From UBA1660 sp964462035 (GTDB lineage: Bacteria; Myxococcota_A; Polyangia; Polyangiales; Houyiibacteriaceae), in contig CAYXAP010000049.1 in NCBI GenBank assembly GCA_964462035.1, positions 6,409 through 70,408 of the forward strand: a stretch of DNA of 64,000 nucleotides, in the 5' to 3' direction. This document shows, one piece after another, positions 9,468-18,047 of the stretch. The notes beneath the pieces were generated by a model that saw nothing but the letters and a program-made list of their open reading frames with translations, was not told the origin of the DNA and searched no databases. A program made the translations under genes and the position numbers. Numbering within the stretch: position 1 is the stretch's first letter; each line of letters opens with the position of its first letter.

Positions 9468-10468
9468 TGCCACTCCTTCGTCTCGTCGTGTCGGCGGCGC
9501 TGCTGACCGGCGGCGCGGTCGTGCTCTGGCCCACCGGCGCGGACGCCTGCGGGACCGTCTCCCGCCGCGCCCGGGTGGTCATCGCGGGCGAGGAGGCGCT
9601 CATCGCGTGGGATCCGGAGCGTCGCATCGAGCACTTCGTGCGCACGGCCTCGTTCTCGAACCCGCCGAGCGACTTTGGCTTCCTGGTTCCGACCCCGACG
9701 AGACCCGAGCTCCACGAGGTGCGCGCCGACGTCTTCCGGCAGCTCTTCTCCATCTACCGGGCACACTCTCGTCGGCGTGGCGCGGCGCGTTCCCGCCGAA
9801 GCCGTGGTGGCGGAGGAAGCGGTGGCCCGTCCGTGCAGGTCGTCGAGGAACGCGAAGTGGCCGGCATGGACGCTGCGGTGCTCCTGGCCAACGACGCGAC
9901 AGCGCTTCGCCGGTGGCTCCAGGGCAACGGCTACGCGGCGGATGCGACGCTCGACGCTTGGCTCGAGGTGTACACGGTGAAGGGTTGGTACCTCACCGCC
10001 TACAAGATCCGACCAGGCGACCAGGGGTCCGTGAAGACGCGGGCGGTTCGCATGAGCTTCCAGACCGACACGCCCTTCTATCCCTACTCGGAGCCGCAGC
10101 GCGGCGAGACCGTGGGCCGGCCGCTGCGGATCAGCGTGGTCGCGCCGTGGAAGGCGCGCGCCGACGAGGGCAGCCTCAACCCCTGGGAGAAGGTCGGATA
10201 CGCCAGCCAGCCGACCGGCCACCGGCTCACGGATGCCCTGAACGAGGTGATTCCCCGATCGGCGTTGTCCGAGGGGCTGTGGCTCACGGTCTTCGACGAG
10301 CCGGCCTCGCTACGCGGGACCCAGGACGTCTTCTTCGAGCCCGCCGCCGACAGCGAGACCGTGAGCAGCCGCATCCACACCCGACTCGGCGTCCGTACGA
10401 GCACCACGTGGACCCGCGGCCGGCGCCGGGGCCCGAGCGACGACCCGCTGGCCGACATCGTCTTCTGA
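9467..10468 (+). CDS. DUF2330 family secreted protein
   Basis: A 333-residue protein with an N-terminal signal ending near 'GADACG'. It has the DUF2330 hallmarks: an early 'CGTVSRRARVVIAGEEALIAWD' region, 'FGFLVPTP', 'DAAVLLANDATAL..WL..NGY' and 'VKGWYLTAYKI'. It starts at ATG 9467, overlapping the upstream lipoprotein stop, so the pair is co-translated. An Arg/Gly-rich loop (about residues 100-120) interrupts the family core here. Family function is unknown; members are envelope-associated. Confidence 0.85.
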   Translation: MPLLRLVVSAALLTGGAVVLWPTGADACGTVSRRARVVIAGEEALIAWDPERRIEHFVRTASFSNPPSDFGFLVPTPTRPELHEVRADVFRQLFSIYRAHSRRRGAARSRRSRGGGGSGGPSVQVVEEREVAGMDAAVLLANDATALRRWLQGNGYAADATLDAWLEVYTVKGWYLTAYKIRPGDQGSVKTRAVRMSFQTDTPFYPYSEPQRGETVGRPLRISVVAPWKARADEGSLNPWEKVGYASQPTGHRLTDALNEVIPRSALSEGLWLTVFDEPASLRGTQDVFFEPAADSETVSSRIHTRLGVRTSTTWTRGRRRGPSDDPLADIVF

Positions 10469-10484
10469 GCTGGACCACCGGTCC

Positions 10485-11102
10485 ATGGTGAGCCAAGCCT
10501 CGGTCGTGGAGCCGCTGACCGACACGGAGCTCGAGACCGTCCGCGCGTTCATGGCCCAGCCAGGGGGGCCGTCGTTCGAACGATCGATGGGCATCCTCCA
10601 CGCGCTCGCGACCGCGCCGACCCGGGTGGACTCGAGCGCCTGGCTGGCGGAGCTCATCGGTGAGCGCGAGCTGGACACCCCAGACGACGCGTTGCTGATT
10701 CGCCGGCTCTACGACCAGGTGCTGGTGTCGTTCGAGGAGAAGGCGCTCTCGGTGCCCTCGGAGGCAGACGCCATCGAGGCGTTCTGCGGCGGGTACGTCC
10801 ACGTGGCCATGGCTGACCGTGCGTGGCGCGCGAACGAGAAGGCGACGCTCGAGGCCTTTCCGCTGCTCTGCCTTTCGCAGGGCAAGCGCCCCTCGGAGCT
10901 CGGGGTCGACGGAGTCGCGAGCGAGGACGAATGGCTGGAGCAGCAGCGCCGCGAGCTCGCGCCGACGCTGCTGGCGGTCCACGCGGCGCTCGCGGCCGAT
11001 CGGGACGCGGCGGTGGCGCCGATCCGCCGCGAGAAGGTCGGCCGCAACGAACCGTGCCCCTGCGGCAGCGGACGCAAGTACAAGAAGTGCTGCATGCGCT
11101 GA
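10485..11102 (+). CDS. SEC-C motif (YecA/UPF0149-like) protein
   Basis: A 205-residue cytoplasmic protein. Residues ~10-150 are helical with a YecA/UPF0149-like pattern ('ERSMGILHALATAP', 'AFCGGYVHVAMADRAW'). The C-terminus carries a complete SEC-C zinc-binding motif, 'GRNEPCPCGSGRKYKKCC' (about 186-203), as at the end of SecA and many UPF0149 proteins. The motif binds zinc and often mediates protein contacts with SecB or ribosomes; the partner here is unknown. It lies 16 bp after the DUF2330 gene and ends in a convergent region with a strong hairpin. Confidence 0.85.
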   Translation: MVSQASVVEPLTDTELETVRAFMAQPGGPSFERSMGILHALATAPTRVDSSAWLAELIGERELDTPDDALLIRRLYDQVLVSFEEKALSVPSEADAIEAFCGGYVHVAMADRAWRANEKATLEAFPLLCLSQGKRPSELGVDGVASEDEWLEQQRRELAPTLLAVHAALAADRDAAVAPIRREKVGRNEPCPCGSGRKYKKCCMR

Positions 11103-11246
11103 CAACGGGGTGACGGTCCGGGAGTGTCCTTGGACCTGCTGCGGCGAGTCGAGGGCGTCGGCCAAGGAGCGGCGACGCTCGAGCTCTGGCGTGCGTTCGC
11201 TTGGACCCCCGAGGGGTCGCCGGTGAAGGGCTGCCAGTTGCGGACC

Positions 11247-11276
11247 GAGGACCTGCTGGCTGCCCAGCAGGTCCTC
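11247..11276. terminator. 13-bp perfect hairpin between convergent genes
   Basis: GAGGACCTGCTGG (11247-11259) and CCAGCAGGTCCTC (11264-11276) form a perfect stem with a CTGC loop. It sits between the convergent stops at 11102 and 11290. There is no T tract on either side, so intrinsic termination is not certain; it may be a bidirectional transcript-end hairpin. The rest of 11103-11289 shows nothing else I can identify. Confidence 0.5.
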
Positions 11277-11289
11277 GCCCACGCGTTGC

Positions 11290-12219
11290 TCAGTCAGCTT
11301 CGAGCGAGCGCGCGAGTCGGGCGAAGGCGGGCGCCGCGACACTGCCGCCATAGCCCTCGGCCGCCTCGGCGTAGATGGCCGCGACCCAGCGGGGATCATC
11401 GGCGGGCGCCATGCCGACGAACCAGCAGCCCCGCGCTTCGCCCAGGTCGCTGGTGCCCGTCTTGCCCGCGATGCGCAGACCCTCGACGGACGCCGGGTGG
11501 CCGGTTCCTTCGTCTTCGCGGACGGCGGACTCGAGCATGTCCCGGACCTGCGCCGCGACTTCGGGGGAGACGACGCCCTCGCGTCCATGGGCGAAGGCGG
11601 TGTACGCCCGCGCCCATTCGGTCGGAGTGATGGTGATGCCATGGGCAGCGCGCCGGATGCCTTCGGTGCCGGCCCACTCGTCGGGGTTGCCTGCGGGTAG
11701 GGCGAGTCCGGCCAGCAGCGCGCGGACCTTCTCGGCCCCGACCTCGCTGACGATGTTCGCCGCGCCGACGTTCGACGAGAAGACGAGGACGGCGCGGGCG
11801 TCGTGCGATTCGCGCGGGTGCGCGTCCCGAAGGGTCAGGTCGCCAGAGTGCCACTCGCCGTCGTCGGTCTCGAAGGAGCGCTCCGGATCGAGCCCGGCAC
11901 TCAGCGCGGCGGCGATGGTGAAGGTCTTGATGGTCGAGGCCGAGTCCACGGCGCGCTCCACCTCGCCTTCGCCGAGCGGACCGCGGCCGGCGGCGCCCAT
12001 GGTCTCGCCGGTCGCGACGTCGACCACGACCACCGCGACTCGGCTCGCGCCACGCTCCGCGACCAACCAGTCGGCGACCTCGGCCGTCTCGGCGGACGCG
12101 TCCGCGACCTCGATCGTCGGTGGGCTCTCGGCGGCCGGGGTCTCGGAGGGGGTCTCGGTGCTGGTCTCGGCGGCGCCACAGCCGAGCGCCACGATCATCA
12201 ACGGGAGGGTGCGATTCAT
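11290..12219 (-). CDS. Single-domain penicillin-binding transpeptidase lipoprotein
   Basis: A 309-residue lipoprotein (VALGC lipobox). The three penicillin-recognising motifs are all present: STIK (S95 nucleophile, 95-98), SSN (148-150) and KTGT (253-256). Thus the serine acyl-enzyme site is intact. The protein lacks the N-terminal dimerisation or pedestal domain of class B PBPs and is close in size to a bare transpeptidase domain or a class D beta-lactamase. The spacing and 'GKTGTSDLGEARGCWFVG' end favour a PBP-type transpeptidase, but a beta-lactamase role cannot be excluded. ATG 12219 is chosen because it begins the signal; an in-frame ATG exists at 12252. Confidence 0.8.
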   Translation of the reverse strand: MNRTLPLMIVALGCGAAETSTETPSETPAAESPPTIEVADASAETAEVADWLVAERGASRVAVVVVDVATGETMGAAGRGPLGEGEVERAVDSASTIKTFTIAAALSAGLDPERSFETDDGEWHSGDLTLRDAHPRESHDARAVLVFSSNVGAANIVSEVGAEKVRALLAGLALPAGNPDEWAGTEGIRRAAHGITITPTEWARAYTAFAHGREGVVSPEVAAQVRDMLESAVREDEGTGHPASVEGLRIAGKTGTSDLGEARGCWFVGMAPADDPRWVAAIYAEAAEGYGGSVAAPAFARLARSLEAD

Positions 12220-12294
12220 GGCGGATGAAACCGGTGAGCCAGTGAGAGCCATTCCCCGACTTGCGACCGTGGCCCGTTCGCGTTCTGCTGGGCC

Positions 12295-12909
12295 GTGTCG
12301 TTCGAAGCGGGTCGAAGCGGTGAGTGGTGGATCGAGGGCTGGGCGGAGTCGGATCGAACCGACCAGTACCAGGTTCGCCGCGGCGGGGCCGACGTCGGTT
12401 GGGACGAGGTCGCCAACGCGCTCCGCACCGAGCGCGAGCTCCGCGGCGCCCTGACCCAGGCGCTCTCGGCGAGCCGGCACCCGTCGTTCTTCTGGGAGTG
12501 CAACCGCCGACCGGCCGACGGCGACGGCCGCATGAGCTTCGTCTTGGTGGACGCGCCCCCGCTGGCTCGTCTGACTCCGAGCAGCGCGCCTTTCGACGCG
12601 CACCTGGCCGCGACCGATGGTCTGGTGGCTACCTTTCCGAACCTGGGTGGCGACGCGCTGCTGGTGGTCCCTCGCTCCGTCGGTCGACCCGACTCGTATG
12701 CTCACCTCGCGCACTTCGTTCGCCGCGCGCCGGGCGAGCAGGTGGATGCGCTCTGGGTGGCGGTCGGAGACGCGTTGGAGCATTGGCGGCGAGAGGGGCG
12801 TGGCCGTGTGTGGCTGAGCACCTCCGGCCTCGGGGTGTCGTGGGTGCACGTCCGGCTCGACCGGCGGCCGAAGTACTACGTCCACCGTCCCTACCGCGCC
12901 ACGGAGTGA
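12295..12909 (+). CDS. DUF6940 family protein
   Basis: A 204-residue soluble protein starting at GTG 12295. It has the features I associate with DUF6940: 'FFWECNRRP' near residue 64, 'TFPNLGGDALLVVP' (~112-126), 'YAHLAHFVRRAP', 'LWVAVGDAL' and a C-terminal 'WLSTSGLGVSWVHVRLD' followed by 'KYYVHRPY'. The length is normal for the family. No function is known and no catalytic motif is obvious. It is divergent from the penicillin-binding lipoprotein by 75 bp. Confidence 0.75.
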   Translation: MSFEAGRSGEWWIEGWAESDRTDQYQVRRGGADVGWDEVANALRTERELRGALTQALSASRHPSFFWECNRRPADGDGRMSFVLVDAPPLARLTPSSAPFDAHLAATDGLVATFPNLGGDALLVVPRSVGRPDSYAHLAHFVRRAPGEQVDALWVAVGDALEHWRREGRGRVWLSTSGLGVSWVHVRLDRRPKYYVHRPYRATE

Positions 12910-12952
12910 GCGGCTGTTGCATCGGCGCTCGGTCACCGGTAGGTCATGCGCG

Positions 12953-13456
12953 ATGAGCGGCCGTCTCCTGGTGATTCTCGTGTTGGCGATCGGCTGTGGG
13001 GACGACGACCGAGTCCCGACGCCCACGACGCCGGAGCTCGCCGCAGTCGAGTACCGACACTGCCTGCCGAGCGAGCTTCGAGGCGCGGAGGTCGCCGAGG
13101 CTCCCCACACCAGCGACGCGGACGGTCGCGACGAGGTCGGCGCGACCTACACCGAGGGCGACGGGGTCGCCCGAGTGATCGCAGTGCTCTACCGGGACGA
13201 CGCCGAGATCGCCGAAGAGCGGGGTTCGGAGGCGGCGCTGGTCGAGGCGTGCGAGGGTCGGCCCGACTGCGAGCCGCGGGCGATCGGTGGTGTCGCTGCT
13301 CGGGTGGTCTCACTCGGCCCGATCGGCCAGGAGTCGACCAACCTCTTCGTCGAGCCGGGGATCCGCCTGGCGGTGGTCGCGTCGCCGGGCCGAAGCGCTG
13401 CCTTCGCCGAGCTCGTCGACCTCGACTGTCTTCGCGCTCGCCACGCGCAACCATAG
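12953..13456 (+). CDS. Small lipoprotein of unknown function
   Basis: A 167-residue lipoprotein starting at ATG 12953, where the signal MSGRLLVILVLAIGC begins; the lipobox is AIGC. The mature part starts with Asp residues (CGDDD) and has four further Cys, likely two disulphides. I do not recognise a family. The beta-rich pattern with 'VIAVLYRDDAEIAEERG' and 'RLAVVASPGRSAAFAELV' suggests a compact periplasmic or surface domain. Confidence 0.7.
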   Translation: MSGRLLVILVLAIGCGDDDRVPTPTTPELAAVEYRHCLPSELRGAEVAEAPHTSDADGRDEVGATYTEGDGVARVIAVLYRDDAEIAEERGSEAALVEACEGRPDCEPRAIGGVAARVVSLGPIGQESTNLFVEPGIRLAVVASPGRSAAFAELVDLDCLRARHAQP

Positions 13457-13538
13457 CCTTCCCCCGAACGGGTGACGCCAGGTGGGGAGGCCCAGGCGCG
13501 CGATTCTCTGGCTCCGCCGATCCGGTACCATCCGACGG

Positions 13539-16500
13539 ATGATTCGGGGAACGACGCTGGCGCTCTTGCTCTCTCTGACCGTTGCGTGTGGGGACGACGC
13601 ACCGATGGATCCGGACGGCGGCACCCTGTGCACGACCAACGCGGAGTGCTCGGACGGACTCTACTGCACCGGGATCGAACGCTGTGATCCGACCAGCGCG
13701 GCGGCCGACGCGATGGGCTGCGTGGGGCCCGGGGATCCGTGTCTGAGCGGGCAGGAGTGTAGCGAGTCCGAGATGCGCTGCGTGACCGTCGACTGCTCGG
13801 TGGGCGACGCGGACGGCGATGGGGTCACCTCCATCGACTGCGGCGGCGCGGATTGTGACGACGGCGACGCCGACCGCTTCCCTGGCAACCCCGAGGTCTG
13901 CGACCTCGATGGCCACGACGAAGACTGCGATGACACCACCCTCGGCGGCGACGACGACGGCGACGGCTACGCGCCGCTGGAGTGCTGCAACGGGACCCGC
14001 TGCGGTCAGGACTGCGACGACAGCCGCGACGGCGTTTCGCCCGAGGCGGTCGAAGCGTGCAACGGCATCGACGAGGACTGCGACGGGAGCCTGGACGAGG
14101 GCGCCGACGAGCTCTTCTACCGTGACCTCGACGGCGACGGGTTCGGGGACCCGACCACCGGCGTGATGCGCGCCTGCGTGGACGACCCGATCTTCGTCCG
14201 GCAGGCGGACGACTGCGACGACCGGGACGCGGCGACCAACCCGAGCGCGACGGAGATCTGTGATGGCGTCGACAACGACTGCAATCCGGCCACGCCCTTC
14301 GACCAGGATGGCGATGGCGACGGTCACCTCCGCGCGGACGCTCCCTGCGAGGGCGGAGACTTCCCGAAGGACGACTGCGACGACACGAACCCCTTCACTC
14401 ACGGCGGCGCGCTCGAGCGTTGCTCGGCGCTCGACGACGACTGCGATGGCAACGTCGACGAGGTCGCCGCGAACGACTGGTGCACCGCTCAGGCTCGGCT
14501 CGGTGGCGACCTCACAGTCGACGCGATCTGTGGCAGCGGCGCCGTCTGCGCGATCTCGGCTTGCGCCGCGGGGTCCGCCGACTGCGACGGCACGCTCAGC
14601 ACGGGCTGCGAGACCGAGATCGACGACGACGAGGACAACTGCGGGGGCTGCGGCGTGGTGTGCTCGTCGGGGAGCTGCACCGGAGGGGTCTGCGACACGG
14701 ACGCCGGCGGGTCGATCATCACGATGGTGTCGCTCCGAATGTCGGAGCGTGAGGTCTGCGGCATCACGGACGACGGCCGCGCCTATTGCTGGGGCGAGGA
14801 CCTCTCCTACACCTCGCGCCGGCCGCGTGCCCTGGCGGACTCGAGCGGGCCGATCACGAACATCGCGGACGTGGGCATCGCCCAGTCCTGCATCTGCGTG
14901 CTGGACGCCACCGGGGCGCTCTCGTGCCTCGGGAGCAACCCGGTCGACCCCTCGCCGGTCTGCAACGCCACCGGCGTCAGCGATCGGGTGATCATCGATC
15001 CCCTCCCGATCCTCGACGACGGCGTGGCGGTGACCGACGTCTCCCAGATCGCGATGAGTGAGCGTCACGCTTGCATGATTCGCGATAGCGCCACCATCGG
15101 CGGGACCAGCTACACGGACGTGGTGGTCTGCTGGGGCGAAGCCGCTCGCGTCGGTGACACCGTCGGCGCCGATGTCGCCGATCCGATTCCCGTCCGTCGC
15201 GCGACGGACGGGAGCGTGCTCGACCAGGTGACGGTCATCGGCGCCAGTCGCATGGCCACCTGCGCCGTGTCGGCCGGCCAGACCTACTGCTGGGGTGAAA
15301 ACGTGGTCAACAGTGCGCGAGCGACGGCCATCGCCGGCGCGGGCGACCTGTCGACGCTCTCCGTCGGATTCGGGCATGCGTGCGGCATCCGCGGGACGGA
15401 GCTCCTCTGCTGGGGCGAGAACGCCGAGCAGATCGTCGATCGGACCCAACCAGCCGGTGCGTCCATCTCCTCCGCGGTGAGCTGGGGCACGGGCTGGGTG
15501 GAGGTCGCCGCCGTGGGTGCCTTCCCGCCGGCCACCTGCGCCCGTGACTCGGGCGATCAGCTCTTCTGCTGGAACGGCCCCGGTGTGACGGGGCCGGGCG
15601 TGCCTTGTTCGACGAACGAGCCGAGCTGTCACCTGCAGATACAGCCCGAGCAGCGCATCACGACCCCGATCACCGCCGTGGCCGCGAACGACGAGTTGGT
15701 CTGTGCGCTGACCGAGGGCTGGCCCTGGTGCTGGGGCAAGGACGGACGACTCCGCTTCGGGGCAGGGTCGGGGGAGCTCGAGTTTCCTCTCCCGGTGCCC
15801 ATCCCCGACACCGAGCCCCCGGTCCAGCTCGAGGTGACGCCGAGCGGTGGCTGCGCTCGGACGTCGTCGGGGCGGGTCGCCTGCTGGGGCGACTTCGTGA
15901 CTCCGGCACGCTCGACCCCGCTCACGGTGGCGGCGCCGATTCGCTCGCTCCCGGCGACCCGTGACCTGGCGGCGTCCCTCGACGCGAGCTGCGCGCTCGG
16001 AGTGGACGGCCAGGTGCGCTGCTGGGGGAACTTCGGGGGCTCCGACTTCGGCTTCTTCGACGGAGTGAGCTCGCTCGAGCCGTCCGCAGCCAACGTGATC
16101 GACGGGATCACGGACGCGGTGGAGCTCGCGCTCGGGTCGGCCCACGGTTGCGTGATCGAACGTAGCGGCGCGGTGAAGTGCTGGGGCGAGAGCGCGACCG
16201 GGGCCGTCGGTAGGATCGGGACGGAGGACTGCGCGGGCACGCCCTGCGAGACCTCGGCCGTCGAGGTGACGGGGATCCCGGGCACGCCGGTGGAGCTCGC
16301 CCTCGGAGGGGTGAACGTCTTCGGGTTGCCGGGCTTCTCGTGCGCGCGGCTCGCGAGCGGCGGTGTGGCTTGCTGGGGCGACAACACCGCCGGCGCCCTC
16401 GGCGACGGCACACAGGTCGCGTCGGCGACGCCGATGCTCGTGAACGGTATCGACGACGCCGTCGGCCTCGACGCGCTCGGTCCCTACCTGTGCGCCAAGC

Positions 16501-16919
16501 GGAGCAACGGCACCCTGGCCTGCTGGGGTGGCAACGTCGATGGCACGCTCGGGACGACTGCGCGGCTCTCGCCCTGCTTCAGCGGTGAGTGTGCCCTGGA
16601 GCCGGTGCGCGCCACGCCGCTGACGGACGTCCAGGCGTTCAGCGCGGGCTTCAACCGGACCTGCGCATCGACGCCGAGTGGCGATGTCTGGTGCTGGGGC
16701 GGCGCGACGTCGGGACTGGTGAGCTACCCGGCGGGACCGACGCCGATCCGGATCGACGGGCTGGCGTTCCCCTCGGTCCTCTCGACCGGCTTCGACAACC
16801 ACTGCGCGCTCACCGATGGCGTGACCCGATGCTGGGGCATCGCCGACCGGCTCCCGACCGGCCTCGAGCTCCCTGACGACGCGGAGATCGTCACCCCGAC
16901 GCGCGCGATCGGTCTCTAG
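13539..16919 (+). CDS. MopE-like and RCC1-repeat surface lipoprotein
   Basis: A 1126-residue lipoprotein (ATG 13539; lipobox TVAC). Residues ~20-400 hold Cys/Asp repeats of the MopE putative metal-binding type, such as 'ADCDDGDADRFPGNPEVCD' and 'EEDCDG.LDEG'. From ~405 to the end there are about 14 blades, each with a 'C....G...CWG' core (for example YCWGEDLS, LLCWGENAE, VACWGDNTAGALGDGT), matching RCC1/BLIP-II-type seven-bladed propellers. The order is lipid anchor, Ca-binding stalk, propeller head. A decayed copy of the C-terminal end lies at 17927-18007. Role unknown; adhesion or ligand binding at the cell surface is plausible. Confidence 0.85.
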   Translation: MIRGTTLALLLSLTVACGDDAPMDPDGGTLCTTNAECSDGLYCTGIERCDPTSAAADAMGCVGPGDPCLSGQECSESEMRCVTVDCSVGDADGDGVTSIDCGGADCDDGDADRFPGNPEVCDLDGHDEDCDDTTLGGDDDGDGYAPLECCNGTRCGQDCDDSRDGVSPEAVEACNGIDEDCDGSLDEGADELFYRDLDGDGFGDPTTGVMRACVDDPIFVRQADDCDDRDAATNPSATEICDGVDNDCNPATPFDQDGDGDGHLRADAPCEGGDFPKDDCDDTNPFTHGGALERCSALDDDCDGNVDEVAANDWCTAQARLGGDLTVDAICGSGAVCAISACAAGSADCDGTLSTGCETEIDDDEDNCGGCGVVCSSGSCTGGVCDTDAGGSIITMVSLRMSEREVCGITDDGRAYCWGEDLSYTSRRPRALADSSGPITNIADVGIAQSCICVLDATGALSCLGSNPVDPSPVCNATGVSDRVIIDPLPILDDGVAVTDVSQIAMSERHACMIRDSATIGGTSYTDVVVCWGEAARVGDTVGADVADPIPVRRATDGSVLDQVTVIGASRMATCAVSAGQTYCWGENVVNSARATAIAGAGDLSTLSVGFGHACGIRGTELLCWGENAEQIVDRTQPAGASISSAVSWGTGWVEVAAVGAFPPATCARDSGDQLFCWNGPGVTGPGVPCSTNEPSCHLQIQPEQRITTPITAVAANDELVCALTEGWPWCWGKDGRLRFGAGSGELEFPLPVPIPDTEPPVQLEVTPSGGCARTSSGRVACWGDFVTPARSTPLTVAAPIRSLPATRDLAASLDASCALGVDGQVRCWGNFGGSDFGFFDGVSSLEPSAANVIDGITDAVELALGSAHGCVIERSGAVKCWGESATGAVGRIGTEDCAGTPCETSAVEVTGIPGTPVELALGGVNVFGLPGFSCARLASGGVACWGDNTAGALGDGTQVASATPMLVNGIDDAVGLDALGPYLCAKRSNGTLACWGGNVDGTLGTTARLSPCFSGECALEPVRATPLTDVQAFSAGFNRTCASTPSGDVWCWGGATSGLVSYPAGPTPIRIDGLAFPSVLSTGFDNHCALTDGVTRCWGIADRLPTGLELPDDAEIVTPTRAIGL

Positions 16920-16972
16920 CAGGGCGCGAAGAACGAGCTCGCAGGGCGAGTTCGGAAGCGTCCTGCCCTTTT
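16919..16972 (+). terminator. Probable terminator of the RCC1 gene
   Basis: GCAGGGCGC (16919-16927) pairs with GCGTCCTGC (16958-16966), with one G-U pair, and is followed by CC and four T (16969-16972). A smaller internal stem (CTCG/CGAG) lies in the loop. It starts right at the stop codon of the MopE/RCC1 gene. The short T tract makes it a moderate candidate. Confidence 0.5.
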
Positions 16973-17001
16973 GCCCCGCCTGGGCGCCTGGGCGCAAGGC
17001 G

Positions 17002-17033
17002 GATGAAACGCGGCCTTCGGCCACCATTTCATC
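17002..17033. terminator. Hairpin downstream of the membrane protein gene
   Basis: GATGAAA (17002-17008) pairs with TTTCATC (17027-17033), with an inner GGCC/GGCC stem and TTC loop. It lies 5 bp past the stop of the minus-strand gene at 17039, between convergent genes. There is no T tract, so its role as a terminator or RNA-end stabiliser is inferred. Confidence 0.35.
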
Positions 17034-17038
17034 GCCCG

Positions 17039-17863
17039 TTAGTCCACGAGCGCGATCGGGACGCGGGCGCGCTGGCTGCGGTAGCCGCCGTCGCCGCGCT
17101 CCGCCAGGCGGGCCACCAGCGCGTGGCGGGCGCTCGGTGACACTCCGCGGTGCAGGGGGATCAGGTCGGCCGGTCGCATGCCGAGGTCGTCCAGCGGCAC
17201 CCGTTCGTGGGTCGCGAGATACCGCTCGTCCATGAGTCGCCTGCGCATCCACCAGCCGACCCCGATGAGCCCGAGGGCGAACGCGACCAGCGACAGGGGA
17301 ACGGCGTGGGGGATCACTCCGAAGGCCGTCTCTTCCACGATGAACACGGCGAGCAGGGCCGGTCCGAGCAGCGTGAAGCCGACCGTTCGGAGCGCCTCGT
17401 ACTGGTCGGCGAGGGTCGGGTCGTCGAGCAGCGCGCGCAGTCGCTGCATCGGAATCATCGCCACCAGTCCGTAGACGAGCCCGAGCGGCGCGCCCGTCGC
17501 GGCTCCGAAGAGGAGCCCGACGAGGACCCACGCGGCGTCGGTCGGCGGCGTGCCCTCCAGGTACTCCGCGAGGACGAGCGCCACGGGGCAGTTGAGCCAG
17601 CCGAGGAACATGCAGGTCACCACCGTTCGGCCGCGCACGGCGGTCGGTCGCGCGATGCCGAAGGCGAGGCCGAGGCCGAGCAGGACGGTCGTGGAGACCG
17701 CCACGGCGGTCAGCCCGGCCCAGAGCGCCGGCCAGCGGTACTCGTCCACCAGCATCGGCTGCACCGCGATCATCCCGAGCAGCCCGCCGGCGAGGGCGAG
17801 GACGGCGATGCTGGTGCCCACCACGACTCGGGCGGGCGGCTGTCGAAGGGCCAGGTGCTCCAT
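17039..17863 (-). CDS. Polytopic membrane protein of unknown function
   Basis: A 274-residue protein with about six hydrophobic segments: ~15-35, ~48-68, ~80-102, ~112-135, ~163-180 and ~185-205, followed by a soluble basic tail of about 65 residues. I do not recognise a family. The 'FLGWLNCPVALVLAEYLEG' region and 'GAPLGLVYGL' are the most distinctive parts. It stands alone between a convergent lipoprotein gene and a region with a decayed RCC1 fragment. Confidence 0.7.
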   Translation of the reverse strand: MEHLALRQPPARVVVGTSIAVLALAGGLLGMIAVQPMLVDEYRWPALWAGLTAVAVSTTVLLGLGLAFGIARPTAVRGRTVVTCMFLGWLNCPVALVLAEYLEGTPPTDAAWVLVGLLFGAATGAPLGLVYGLVAMIPMQRLRALLDDPTLADQYEALRTVGFTLLGPALLAVFIVEETAFGVIPHAVPLSLVAFALGLIGVGWWMRRRLMDERYLATHERVPLDDLGMRPADLIPLHRGVSPSARHALVARLAERGDGGYRSQRARVPIALVD

Positions 17864-17926
17864 GCGGTGTGCAATGAAACTCGCCGCTCTCGTGGGGCAT
17901 TCCTCGCGGCGCTCGGCCGTCGGTCA

Positions 17927-18007
17927 CGCGCCACACCGCTGACGCACGTCCAGGCCTCGGAGCTCCCGGTCGACGCGGAGATCGTGACTCCGGCGCGTGC
18001 GTTCGGT
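17927..18007 (+). pseudogene. Decayed fragment of an RCC1 lipoprotein C-terminus
   Basis: In one frame this 81-bp stretch reads RATPLTHVQA joined to SELPVDAEIVTPARAFG. The first half matches RATPLTDVQA of the MopE/RCC1 protein (coding near 16610-16640) and the second half matches its last residues, ELPDDAEIVTPTRAIG (near 16866-16915). About 75 codons present in the intact gene are missing between the two halves, and the stop is lost. It has no start, so it is a remnant of a partial duplication or of a deleted paralogue. Confidence 0.7.
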
Positions 18008-18047
18008 CAGTTGGCCGATGATGGGGTCGCAGCGCTCTCTTCGACCG

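Noticed and set aside
13800..14500. Short regular repeats resembling a CRISPR array
   Set aside because: The repeats are degenerate, in phase with codons and encode the MopE-type Asp/Cys motif; there are no cas genes.
12933..17936. A very long open frame on the minus strand across several genes
   Set aside because: It lies opposite the Cys/Asp-repeat gene, where GAC-rich codons leave no stop codons on the other strand. Its translation is Arg/Ala/Val-rich with no start signals or known domains.
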